From the NCBI GenBank assembly GCA_902587295.1, contig CACIKS010000007.1, forward strand, positions 1-44,637: a DNA stretch of 44,637 bases, given 5' to 3'. A program made the translations under genes and the position numbers. Below, one piece after another: positions 18,558 to 26,118 of this stretch; positions within the stretch are counted from its first letter, which is position 1; each line of letters starts with the position of its first letter. The stretch comes from an uncultured Pelagibacteraceae bacterium. GTDB taxonomy: Bacteria; Pseudomonadota; Alphaproteobacteria; Pelagibacterales; Pelagibacteraceae. The notes below the pieces were generated by a model that saw only the letters and a program-made list of their open reading frames with translations, was not told the DNA's origin and ran no database searches.

Positions 18558-19550
18558 ATGAATGAAATTATTGCAAAACTTAAAAAAAAAGAAAATCTAA
18601 CTTTTGAAGAAAGTAAATCTGCCTTTGAAAGTATGATGTCTGGAAAGGTTAAGGAGGAAGATATTTTTAATTTTTTAACCTTTTCTTCGAATAAAGGCGA
18701 AACATCCGAAGAAGTTGCTGGCGGTGTTTATGTTCTTCGTAATAAAGCAAATATGGTAAATGTACCAGATAATACTATCGATACGTGCGGGACAGGAGGC
18801 GACGGAAAAAACACTTTAAATATATCTACTGCTGCAGCATTATTATTATCAAGTTTTGGGTTAAAGGTTGCAAAACATGGAAATAAGTCAGTTTCATCAA
18901 AATGTGGTTCTGCGGATGTTCTTGAAAAATTAAATATAAATATAAACCTTAAACCTAAAGAGGTAGAAAAAAGTATAAACGATAATAATTTCGGATTTAT
19001 GTTTGCTCCAAGTTATCATTCAACAATGAAATATGTTGGTCCAGTTAGAAAAAAAATTGGTAAAAGAACAATATTTAATTTAGTTGGACCATTGAGTAGT
19101 CCAGCAAAAGTAAAAAGACAGGTCGTTGGAGTTTTCGATAAAAAACTCCTCAAAATTTTTGCTGAGGCACTCAAAAACCTAAACTTGAAAAAAGCATTAA
19201 TCGTTAACAGTGAAGATGGGTTAGATGAAATTTCTCCATACTCAAATACGAACATCGTAGAACTTAACAATGGAGTAATTAAAGAAAGTATTTTCAATCC
19301 AAGTGACTTAGATATAAAAGCGAATAATTTTAATAATATTATTGGAAAAGACCCTGAATATAATGCCGAAAAATTAAAAGAAATATTTAAAGGTGAAGAA
19401 AATGACTTTTCAATTGCCGTTTGTTTGAATGCAGCAGCTGGATTAATTGTTGCAGAAAAATCAAATTCTTTAAAAGATGGGTATATAAAATTAAAAGAAC
19501 ATCTGCTATCTGGTAAAGTTATTAATCATATTTCTAAATTGACAAAATGA
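18558..19550 (+). CDS. trpD: Anthranilate phosphoribosyltransferase
   Basis: 330 residues. Helical N-terminal domain (LTFEESKSAFESMMSGKV), phosphoribosyl pyrophosphate-binding CGTGGDGKNTLNIST (about 77-91), KHGNKSVSSKCGSADVLE, FMFAPSYHSTMKYVGPVRK and GKRTIFNLVGPLSSPA are all standard TrpD motifs. It transfers phosphoribose from PRPP to anthranilate. It overlaps trpC by 4 bases (ATGA). The trpEGDC set is complete for the first part of the pathway, apart from PRA isomerase (trpF). trpF, trpB and trpA are not in the window; in alphaproteobacteria they usually form a separate trpFBA cluster. Confidence 0.97.
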   Translation: MNEIIAKLKKKENLTFEESKSAFESMMSGKVKEEDIFNFLTFSSNKGETSEEVAGGVYVLRNKANMVNVPDNTIDTCGTGGDGKNTLNISTAAALLLSSFGLKVAKHGNKSVSSKCGSADVLEKLNININLKPKEVEKSINDNNFGFMFAPSYHSTMKYVGPVRKKIGKRTIFNLVGPLSSPAKVKRQVVGVFDKKLLKIFAEALKNLNLKKALIVNSEDGLDEISPYSNTNIVELNNGVIKESIFNPSDLDIKANNFNNIIGKDPEYNAEKLKEIFKGEENDFSIAVCLNAAAGLIVAEKSNSLKDGYIKLKEHLLSGKVINHISKLTK

Positions 19551-20341
19551 ATAATATCTTAGAAAAAATCATAATAGATAAGAAGAAAACTATAGAAAAA
19601 TACAAAAAGTTATATCAAATTGTAGATCTTGAAAACAAAATATCGTCTTATAAAAATTATATAAATTTTAAGGATAAATTAACTAAAAATGAAGTTGCAG
19701 TAATTGCTGAAATCAAAAAAGCGAGTCCGTCAGCTGGTATTATCATAGAAAATTATAATCCTATTGATATAGCTAAACAATATTTAAATTCTGGCGCTTC
19801 TTGTCTTTCTATATTAACAGAGGAAAATTATTTTAAAGGTAATTTGGAACATATTTCTCAAATTAAAACAGAGGTTAAATTACCTTTATTGTGCAAAGAT
19901 TTTTTTATAGATCCCTTTCAAGTCTATCTTGCTAGAAGTTTTGGTGCTGATGCTATATTAATTATACTCTCTGCAATTGATGAGGAAACTGCAAAAGAAA
20001 TTTATAATATTGCCGAGGAATTAAATTTGAGCACAATTGTAGAAGTTCATACAATTGATGAGGCCAAAAAATCTCTTGATTTTAAAAATGCAATAATAGG
20101 TATTAACAATAGAAATCTTAAAACATTAAAAACGGACCTAAGGACAACTTATAATTTATATAAATTCCTTATTGATCACAAAGGACCAATTGTGTGTGAG
20201 AGTGGTATTGAGTCGGCAGAAGAAGTGGAGAAAATAGTTAAAAATACAAAAATAAATAACTTCCTTATAGGTGAATCACTTCTTAAGGACTTAAACAAAA
20301 ATACTTCTCTACTAATGAAAATTACTCAAATAAAGGCTTAA
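19547..20341 (+). CDS. trpC: Indole-3-glycerol-phosphate synthase
   Basis: 264 residues of a TIM barrel. Catalytic and phosphate motifs include VIAEIKKASPSAGII (about 52-66, the first Glu-Lys pair), CLSILTEENYFKG, LPLLCKDFFIDPFQVY, EVHTIDEA, IGINNRNLKTLKTDL and CESGIESAEEV. It closes the indole ring from CdRP. It is not fused to TrpF. The last codons and the following bases form a 12-base tandem repeat (20333-20351). The next gene, lexA, has its own LexA-controlled promoter, so trpC is probably the last gene of the trp unit. Confidence 0.97.
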   Translation: MNNILEKIIIDKKKTIEKYKKLYQIVDLENKISSYKNYINFKDKLTKNEVAVIAEIKKASPSAGIIIENYNPIDIAKQYLNSGASCLSILTEENYFKGNLEHISQIKTEVKLPLLCKDFFIDPFQVYLARSFGADAILIILSAIDEETAKEIYNIAEELNLSTIVEVHTIDEAKKSLDFKNAIIGINNRNLKTLKTDLRTTYNLYKFLIDHKGPIVCESGIESAEEVEKIVKNTKINNFLIGESLLKDLNKNTSLLMKITQIKA

Positions 20342-20373
20342 ATAAAGGCTAATTTGGCGTTGATATTACATTA

Positions 20374-20388
20374 GAACTTTTATAGAAC
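20374..20388 (+). promoter_or_regulatory. LexA-binding SOS box before lexA
   Basis: The bases read GAACttttataGAAC: two direct GAAC repeats 7 bases apart. This is exactly the alphaproteobacterial LexA operator GAAC-N7-GAAC (GTTC-N7-GTTC on the other strand). It ends 22 bases before the lexA ATG and overlaps a TATAGA element, so LexA binding would block its own promoter. Confidence 0.9.
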
Positions 20389-20410
20389 ATAGATGTACAG
20401 GATTTGTTCT

Positions 20411-21085
20411 ATGCTTACAAAAAAACAAAAAAACTTATTAATTTTTATTAATAAAAAAATTAGGTCAACTGGTGTTTCTCCTTCATATGAGGAAATGAAA
20501 AATTCGCTCAACCTTAAGTCGAAATCTGGTATTCATCGCTTAATATCAGCGTTAGAAGAAAGAGGTTTTATTAAAAGATTAGCACATAAAGCTAGAGCTC
20601 TCGAGGTCATCAAGCTTCCAGAAACAGCAAGTGCACATGATTTATTCAACAGTTTTACTCCAAGTGTGATAAAAGGTGGTCTCGACCAGAGTTCAAATAA
20701 ATCTACTAAAGTTTCAATTCTTGGCTCTATAGCGGCTGGTACTCCTATCGAGGCAATACAACATGAAGTTGATAAAATTAATTTGCCCTCTGATTTTAAC
20801 AAAAATGATGATCACTTTGGACTAAGAGTAAAAGGTGATTCAATGATTGAAGCAGGAATTAATGATGGTGATACAGTTATCATCAAAAAAAGCTCTAATG
20901 CAGAAAACGGGCAAATAGCCGTGGTATTGATAGATAATGAGGAAGCAACTTTAAAAAGAATAATTAAAAAAGGAAATACTGTAGCTTTAGAGAGTGCAAA
21001 TAAAAAATACGGCACAAAAATATACGCAGCAAAAAGAATTAAGATTCAAGGAAAATTAGTTTCTTTATATAGAAACTTCAATTAA
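20411..21085 (+). CDS. lexA: LexA repressor
   Basis: 224 residues from the ATG at 20411. MLTKKQKNLL matches the family start, and an AGGA lies 8 bases upstream. An ATG at 20393 is in frame but would add six residues foreign to LexA. An N-terminal winged helix-turn-helix (about 1-65) precedes a peptidase S24 domain. The autocleavage site is Ala109-Gly110 in GSIAAGTPIE, with the nucleophile Ser144 in GDSM and Lys182 in ATLKRI. Ala109-to-Ser144 spacing (35) equals that in E. coli. RecA-triggered self-cleavage would derepress SOS genes. It carries its own SOS box upstream. The usual moaC-moeA pair between trpC and lexA is not here, and no comEC separates lexA from gltX. Confidence 0.97.
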   Translation: MLTKKQKNLLIFINKKIRSTGVSPSYEEMKNSLNLKSKSGIHRLISALEERGFIKRLAHKARALEVIKLPETASAHDLFNSFTPSVIKGGLDQSSNKSTKVSILGSIAAGTPIEAIQHEVDKINLPSDFNKNDDHFGLRVKGDSMIEAGINDGDTVIIKKSSNAENGQIAVVLIDNEEATLKRIIKKGNTVALESANKKYGTKIYAAKRIKIQGKLVSLYRNFN

Positions 21086-21104
21086 AATAGTTTAATTTCA
21101 ATTC

Positions 21105-22496
21105 ATGGCTTTTATATGTAGGTTTGCACCTTCACCGACTGGACCTTTGCACATTGGTGGTGTGAGAACTGCTCTATTTAATTGGCTACTGGCTAAAAAA
21201 AATAAGGGAAAATTTTATCTGAGAATTGAGGATACAGATAAAGAAAGGTCTAAAGAAGAGTTTAAAAAACAAATAATTCAATCTTTAAGTTGGGTTGGGG
21301 TAAAATATGATGATAACGAATTTATTCAATCAAAAAATATTAATAAACATCAAGAGGTAGCTAAAGAGCTTCTTGAAAAAGGTTTTGCATATAAGTGTTA
21401 TTGTTCCGAAGAAGAAATTAAAGAACAAAAAGATAAATGTAAGAAGCAAGGTATACCCTATATTTATAATAGAAAATGGAGAGACCCTAAAAATATTCAA
21501 ATTCCAAAAGATATCAAACCAGTTATTAGGTTTAAAAGCAAAATTTCAGGAAACTCTACAATCAAAGATTTGGTCCAAGGAGATATTAATGTTTCAAATT
21601 CTATTATTGAAGATTTTGTTATTTTAAGACAAGATGAATCGCCGACTTATCAACTATGTGCTACAGTGGACGATCATACAATGAAGGTTTCTCACGTAAT
21701 TAGAGGTGATGACCATAAAATTAATACATTTAAGCAAAAGCAAATTTATGAGGCTATGAAATGGAATATTCCTAAATTTGCGCACATACCTTTAATCCAT
21801 AGCGAAAAAGGATCTAAACTTTCCAAAAGAGATAAATCTTCAACCATTGATGATTATGTTAAAATCGGGATTTTACCTGACGCATTAAGAAATTACTTGT
21901 TGAGATTAGGTTGGGCATATAAAGATAAGGAAATATTTACTTTAGAAGAAAGTATTCAACTATTTGACTTAAAAGGTGTTGGAAAATCTCCTTCAAAACT
22001 TGATATGTCTAGAATACTGTCACTAAACGAACATTATATTAAAAATATGGATGAAAAAATTCTTTTTGAATTTTTAAAAAAATATGCTCAAAGTTTTAAA
22101 AAAGCTATTAGTTCATCTAAAGAAGAGTCTATTATGAAGTCTATAAATTTTCTTAAAAATAAAGCAAAAACCCTTGATGATATTTACCAAAATTCACAAT
22201 ACATACTGAACGATGATATAAAGATAGTACCAGAAGACATTAAGCTTTTAGATGCAAATGCCAAAAAAATTATCACTGAGTTTCTTGAAGAATTTAAAAA
22301 TATGAAAAAGATAAACAAAGAAATTCTTGAAAAATTGATCAATAATTTGATTGGTAAACACAAAACTAACTTTAAAGGTGTTGGTCAACCACTAAGAATA
22401 GCCTTGATAGGTTGTAGATTTGGTCCTGGTATCTATAATATCATCCTCTCTCTCACAAAAGATGAAGTCGTAAAAAGAATTTCTAAAATTAATTAA
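21105..22496 (+). CDS. gltX: Glutamyl-tRNA synthetase
   Basis: 463 residues of a class I synthetase. The HIGH motif is in FAPSPTGPLHIGG (about 7-19) and the KMSKS counterpart is KLSKR (about 238-242) in GSKLSKRDKS. Other conserved segments are LRIEDTDKERS, DDEFIQSK-type and HVIRGDDH, plus a helical anticodon-binding C-terminus. It charges tRNA-Glu. In many alphaproteobacteria two GltX paralogues exist, the second acting on tRNA-Gln; only one is in view. It starts 19 bases after the lexA stop. The start context is unremarkable and the length is normal for the family (about 470). Confidence 0.96.
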   Translation: MAFICRFAPSPTGPLHIGGVRTALFNWLLAKKNKGKFYLRIEDTDKERSKEEFKKQIIQSLSWVGVKYDDNEFIQSKNINKHQEVAKELLEKGFAYKCYCSEEEIKEQKDKCKKQGIPYIYNRKWRDPKNIQIPKDIKPVIRFKSKISGNSTIKDLVQGDINVSNSIIEDFVILRQDESPTYQLCATVDDHTMKVSHVIRGDDHKINTFKQKQIYEAMKWNIPKFAHIPLIHSEKGSKLSKRDKSSTIDDYVKIGILPDALRNYLLRLGWAYKDKEIFTLEESIQLFDLKGVGKSPSKLDMSRILSLNEHYIKNMDEKILFEFLKKYAQSFKKAISSSKEESIMKSINFLKNKAKTLDDIYQNSQYILNDDIKIVPEDIKLLDANAKKIITEFLEEFKNMKKINKEILEKLINNLIGKHKTNFKGVGQPLRIALIGCRFGPGIYNIILSLTKDEVVKRISKIN

Positions 22497-22515
22497 TTTC
22501 TTTTGCTAATTAAAC

Positions 22516-22544
22516 TTGACGATTTTGTATCATACCTTTATAAA
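22516..22544 (+). promoter_or_regulatory. Sigma-70 promoter of umuDC
   Basis: TTGACG at 22516-22521 and TATAAA at 22539-22544 are separated by exactly 17 bases, a near-consensus housekeeping promoter. Transcription would begin near 22551, inside the SOS box and about 15 bases before the umuD ATG. This gives umuDC its own LexA-controlled start downstream of gltX. Confidence 0.75.
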
Positions 22545-22546
22545 AA

Positions 22547-22561
22547 GAACAAATCAAGAAC
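22547..22561 (+). promoter_or_regulatory. LexA-binding SOS box before umuDC
   Basis: GAACaaatcaaGAAC, the same GAAC-N7-GAAC arrangement as at lexA. It lies 2 bases past the -10 element and ends 4 bases before the umuD ATG, covering the predicted transcription start. The position explains damage-inducible control and rules against a TTG start further upstream. Confidence 0.88.
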
Positions 22562-22565
22562 ACTT

Positions 22566-22946
22566 ATGAAGCTTAAATTACCTTTTTATATTCACAAAGT
22601 TGGCGCCGGTTTTCCTTCGCCTGCCACTGATTACATTGAGGATGATGTAGATTTAAATACACATCTAATAAAAAATCCACCAGCAACCTTTATAATAAGA
22701 GTGCAAGGTAAATCTATGAGTGGTGTTGGTATCTGTGACGGAGATTTATTAGTCGTTGATAGAAGTATTAATCCAAAGAATTCATCAACAGTAATAGCAA
22801 ACGTTAACGAAGAATTGGTAGTAAAAACCTTTATGAAAGGAAAAAATAATAATTACCTGGCTTCTGGTCCAAACAAAATTGAATTAAGTGAAAATCCTAA
22901 TGTAATAATTTGGGGAACAGTTACTTATGTCATTCATAAATTATAA
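22566..22946 (+). CDS. umuD: UmuD-like SOS mutagenesis peptidase (Pol V accessory subunit)
   Basis: 126 residues from the ATG at 22566. A longer frame with a TTG start at 22503 is possible but would begin upstream of the promoter and SOS box. It is a peptidase S24 domain. The cleavage site is Ala14-Gly15 in HKVGAGFPSPATDY, the nucleophile is Ser50 in GKSM, and the general base is Lys87 in LVVKTF. The spacing cut site to Ser (36) and Ser to Lys (37) equals that of E. coli UmuD, which has Cys24-Gly25. RecA-stimulated cleavage would activate it as a partner of UmuC. Ala at the cut site, as in LexA, replaces the Cys of the enteric protein. It overlaps umuC by 20 bases. Confidence 0.93.
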   Translation: MKLKLPFYIHKVGAGFPSPATDYIEDDVDLNTHLIKNPPATFIIRVQGKSMSGVGICDGDLLVVDRSINPKNSSTVIANVNEELVVKTFMKGKNNNYLASGPNKIELSENPNVIIWGTVTYVIHKL

Positions 22947-24207
22947 TAAAAATAAAATTGCTCTAGTAGACTGTAATTCTTTCTATGTTTCTTGTGAGAG
23001 GTTATTTAATCCAAAAATACAATATAAACCGGTTGTGGTTTTATCAAACAATGATGGTTGTGTAATTTCAAGATCTAACGAAGCAAAATCTTTAGGAATT
23101 AAAATGGGCGAACCCTATTTTAAAGTAAAAGAATTAATCAAAAAAAACAAAGTATATATTTTTTCATCAAACTATGCTTTGTACGGAGATTTATCTCGTA
23201 GAGTTATGAGGGTATTGAAAAGTTTTGCAACTAACGTAGAAATTTATTCTATTGACGAGGCATTTATTGATTTGTCTTTTTTAGATGAAAAAAGCATAGA
23301 AAATTATGGAAAAGAAATAAGAAAAAAAATTTTGAAATGGACGGGTATTCCAACAAGTGTTGGTATATCATCAACAAAAACTCTTAGTAAAGTTGCAAAT
23401 AATATTGCTAAAAAAGAAAAAACAGGAGTTATGTATTTAAATGAAAATATAGACGAAAAACTTAAAAAATTTCCCATAGGAGATGTTTGGGGTGTTGGAA
23501 GAAAATTATCAAAATTATATATAAAAAACGGTATTGATAATGCATACAAATTAAAATCAACCTCAAATACCTGGATCAAAAAAAGCACAAACGTTCTAGG
23601 ATCAAGAACAGCTATGGAACTTCGTGGTATAAATTGCATTGGTTTACAAACATACGAAGAGAAAAGAAAAAATTGTTGTGTATCTAGATCGTTTGGTAAA
23701 AAAGTGACAGACCTACAAAAACTAGAGGAAGCTGTCACTACTTATTGCTTAAACGCAGCCGAAAAAATAAGAGGAGACAATCAGATATGTAAAACATTAA
23801 CAGTTTTTATTAGAACAAGTCCTTTTAACAAAAAAAGAAAATATTATTCAAATGGACTAACCATTGATCTTCCGATAGCAACAAGTAATAGTATTGAGTT
23901 AGTGAAAAATGCCAGAAAGGCATTAAAGAGTATATATAAACCTGGTTACTATTATCAAAAAGCTGGAATAATTTTATCTAAATTAAAAGACTCGGACGGT
24001 AAAGACATTAATCTATTAAGTCCTATACTAGAAAATAAATCAAAAGAGTTAATGAAAGCTATTGACTATACAAATATGAAATACGGAAGGCATGCAATTA
24101 GTATTGCAAACGCAGGAATAAGTAAAGGTTGGAAAATGAGAAGAAAACATTCTTCCAGAATAGATACGGCTTCATTTGATTATCTTCCAAAAGTAAGTGC
24201 GTCATAA
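22927..24207 (+). CDS. umuC: UmuC, Y-family DNA polymerase V catalytic subunit
   Basis: 426 residues of a Y-family polymerase. Metal-binding carboxylates are in ALVDCNSFYVSCERLF (Asp near residue 14) and YSIDEAFIDLSF (DE pair near residue 110). Other motifs are KPVVVLSNNDGCVISRSNEAK, IPTSVGISSTKTLSKVANN and GDVWGVGRK (helix-hairpin-helix). A little-finger domain is followed by a C-terminal UmuC-specific tail, MKYGRHAISIA through MRRKHSSRIDTASFDYLP. It carries out error-prone bypass of lesions with UmuD'2. The start codon lies within the end of umuD, so the two are translated together. The full Pol V pair is a substantial load for a streamlined genome. Confidence 0.96.
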   Translation: MSFINYNKNKIALVDCNSFYVSCERLFNPKIQYKPVVVLSNNDGCVISRSNEAKSLGIKMGEPYFKVKELIKKNKVYIFSSNYALYGDLSRRVMRVLKSFATNVEIYSIDEAFIDLSFLDEKSIENYGKEIRKKILKWTGIPTSVGISSTKTLSKVANNIAKKEKTGVMYLNENIDEKLKKFPIGDVWGVGRKLSKLYIKNGIDNAYKLKSTSNTWIKKSTNVLGSRTAMELRGINCIGLQTYEEKRKNCCVSRSFGKKVTDLQKLEEAVTTYCLNAAEKIRGDNQICKTLTVFIRTSPFNKKRKYYSNGLTIDLPIATSNSIELVKNARKALKSIYKPGYYYQKAGIILSKLKDSDGKDINLLSPILENKSKELMKAIDYTNMKYGRHAISIANAGISKGWKMRRKHSSRIDTASFDYLPKVSAS

Positions 24208-24258
24208 TTATTCTAAATCAATATTGATAAAAAGGTAAAAAATTGGCTATAAAAACTA

Positions 24259-25179
24259 GTGGAAAAAAATATATATATAATTCACGAAAATGATGAATGG
24301 CTAGTTCCATTAAGAGAGAGTTTTAAAAAAATAAACGCTCCATATAAAGAATGGCATATGGACAAAGAAGTTTTTGATTTTAAAAAAACTCCACCTGATG
24401 GAGTATTTTATAATAGAATGAGTGCAAGTTCACATTCTAGGGGGCATCGATACGCACCAGAAAATACAAAAGATGTGCTTGGATGGTTAGAAAAAGAAAA
24501 AAGAAGAATTATAAATAATTCAAGAGCGTTAGAATTAGAAATTAGTAAACAAAAACAATACAATGAGCTCAAAAAATTTAATATAAAGTTTCCAAAAACT
24601 TTTTATGCAAAAGATAAAAATGAAATAATAAAAAATTCAAAAAAATTTGATAAATCATTTATTACAAAACACAATAGGGGTGGAAGAGGTTTAGGAGTAA
24701 AATTTTTTAAAAATTCTTTTGAACTTGAAAAGTATGTAAACGAAAATTTTGAAAATTCAGTAGATGGGATAATGTTATTACAAGAATATATCGAGTCTGA
24801 TCCTAGAGTAATTACTCGCGTCGAATTTGTAAAAGGAAAATTTTTATATGCAGTTCAAGTTGATGCATCTGATGGTTTTGAATTATGTCCAGCAGACGAA
24901 TGTAATATTGAAGAAAAGTTTTGTCCCACAAATCCTGATGGTAATAAATTTATGATATTAAAAAATTATAAAAACTCAGAAATTCAAAAATATGAAGATT
25001 TATTAAAATCAAACGATATTGAAATTGCAGGTATAGAATATATTAAAGGTAAAGATGGAATACATTATACTTACGATATAAATACAAATACGAATTATAA
25101 TTCAATCGCTGAGAGAAAGAGTGATTTAAAAGGAATGGATTCGATAGCATCATTCCTTTACAATGAGTTAAGAAAATAA
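24259..25179 (+). CDS. RimK-like ATP-grasp ligase, substrate unknown
   Basis: 306 residues with a GTG start. The N-terminal ~100 residues are a pre-ATP-grasp region (IIHENDEWLVPLRESF, DGVFYNRMS). The ATP-grasp core has a glycine-rich loop KHNRGGRGLGV (about 137-147), LLQEYI (about 173-178) and a metal-binding DINTNTN (273-279). RimK-type enzymes join a carboxylate to an amine through an acyl phosphate. An unusual cysteine trio lies at 210, 215 and 222 (ELCPADEC, then FCP). No signal peptide or membrane segment is visible. It sits 51 bases after umuC and just before the TPP riboswitch, so a tie to pyrimidine or thiamin metabolism is plausible but only inferred. Confidence 0.72.
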   Translation: MEKNIYIIHENDEWLVPLRESFKKINAPYKEWHMDKEVFDFKKTPPDGVFYNRMSASSHSRGHRYAPENTKDVLGWLEKEKRRIINNSRALELEISKQKQYNELKKFNIKFPKTFYAKDKNEIIKNSKKFDKSFITKHNRGGRGLGVKFFKNSFELEKYVNENFENSVDGIMLLQEYIESDPRVITRVEFVKGKFLYAVQVDASDGFELCPADECNIEEKFCPTNPDGNKFMILKNYKNSEIQKYEDLLKSNDIEIAGIEYIKGKDGIHYTYDINTNTNYNSIAERKSDLKGMDSIASFLYNELRK

Positions 25180-25246
25180 ATTTTAGGGGTGTCTAATATG
25201 ACTGAGATTATACCCTTGAACCTGACCGGTAATTCAGTGAGGAAAT
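25180..25246 (+). ncRNA. TPP riboswitch (THI element), compact form
   Basis: The conserved THI core can be read in order: GGGGT at 25186, CTGAGA at 25202, ACCC followed by TTGAACCTGACC from about 25212, GGTAAT and then GTGAGGAAAT. GGGGT pairs with ACCC (P2). The variable P3 arm has shrunk to GTC/GAC around a six-base loop (25191-25202). P1 can form between ATTT at 25180 and AAAT at 25243-25246, next to the ribosome-binding site GAGG (25239-25242). Binding thiamin pyrophosphate should therefore close the start of the next gene, a translational off-switch. No terminator hairpin with a U run follows. Confidence 0.9.
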
Positions 25247-26116
25247 ATGAAAATAAAATTAGCACTTGAGTGGTTTATAAATCCTGATCACCTACCCTTC
25301 ATTGTAGGTTTGGATAAAGGTTTATACAAAAAAAATAATATTGAGTTAGAAATTATTGAGCCTGAAGGTCATTATGATGGATTTAAAGAACTTGCCCAAA
25401 ATAATATTCAATTAGCAACCAATGAACCTTTGCACTTAATTGAAAAATATCAAAAAAATATTTGTTCAATTGGAAACTTTTTTGAAACAAACGGAGGTAT
25501 TATATTTACAACCAAAGGCTACGAAAATTTAATTAATGAAAAAGAAGTTAAAATTACCTCACCAGTTAGTAATCCTGTTACAGACAAAATAGCTAATGAT
25601 ATTATTCAAAGACATTTGAAAAAAATTAATAAAACAAATAACAATATAAAAATTGTAGCTAATGATTTTTATCATATTAAACATCTAAAAGCTGGATTTG
25701 ATGCGGCTTGGCTATGTTTTGAGAACTTTGAGGGTGTTGAGTCTAAATTGGAAGGTTTAGAAGTAAAAAAAATATATTTGGAGGATGTTGAAATACCTAA
25801 TTTTTGTGCACTAGATGTGTTTGCCTCTAAAACTTTTGCAAGTAAAAACATGAATTTAATTAATGACTTTAAATCTATGGCCCAGGAAAGTATCAAGATT
25901 TTAAGTTCAGATTTCGATTATTCTAAATCTTCTTATTATGCTTATACAAAAACAAAATCTAGTACTTTGATGGACAATATTATTAAAGATACGATACACA
26001 GATTTAAGAATCCTTTTCAAAATTCAAAAAGTAAATGGATAAACTTACATCAATACGTGGTAAAAGAAAAAATTTCCGATATATCTGACTCACAATATAG
26101 CGATATGTTTGTTTAA
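25247..26116 (+). CDS. THI5/NMT1-like thiamin-pyrimidine protein, no signal peptide
   Basis: 289 residues of the SsuA/THI5 fold. It opens LALEWFINPDHLPFIVGLDKG, which matches the family pattern W-x-P-N-x-x-H followed by K-G, then IIEPEGHYDGF and TNEPLH (about 58-63). His63 lines up with the histidine of yeast Thi5 that supplies pyrimidine atoms, but its PLP lysine position reads Asn and the CCCFC cluster is reduced to one Cys (Cys187). Neither an N-terminal signal peptide nor a lipobox is visible, so the protein looks cytosolic, unlike ThiY-type binding proteins. No ABC permease or ATPase gene is adjacent. The TPP riboswitch directly before the ATG ties it to thiamin supply. Reaction and ligand are unknown. 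Confidence 0.78.
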   Translation: MKIKLALEWFINPDHLPFIVGLDKGLYKKNNIELEIIEPEGHYDGFKELAQNNIQLATNEPLHLIEKYQKNICSIGNFFETNGGIIFTTKGYENLINEKEVKITSPVSNPVTDKIANDIIQRHLKKINKTNNNIKIVANDFYHIKHLKAGFDAAWLCFENFEGVESKLEGLEVKKIYLEDVEIPNFCALDVFASKTFASKNMNLINDFKSMAQESIKILSSDFDYSKSSYYAYTKTKSSTLMDNIIKDTIHRFKNPFQNSKSKWINLHQYVVKEKISDISDSQYSDMFV

Positions 26117-26118
26117 TA

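Noticed and set aside
20333-20351. Tandem near-duplicate of AAATAAAGGCTT at the end of trpC
   Set aside because: A two-copy slip in AT-rich DNA at a stop codon; no array and no pairing that would form a terminator.
20393-20410. Upstream ATG that would lengthen LexA by six residues
   Set aside because: The family begins at MLTKKQ; an AGGA sits 8 bases before 20411, and the extra residues MYRICS have no counterpart.
25157-25182. Possible promoter TTTACA ... TAAATT before the TPP riboswitch
   Set aside because: The spacing of 14 bases is too short to call with confidence; the riboswitch may be transcribed from further upstream.
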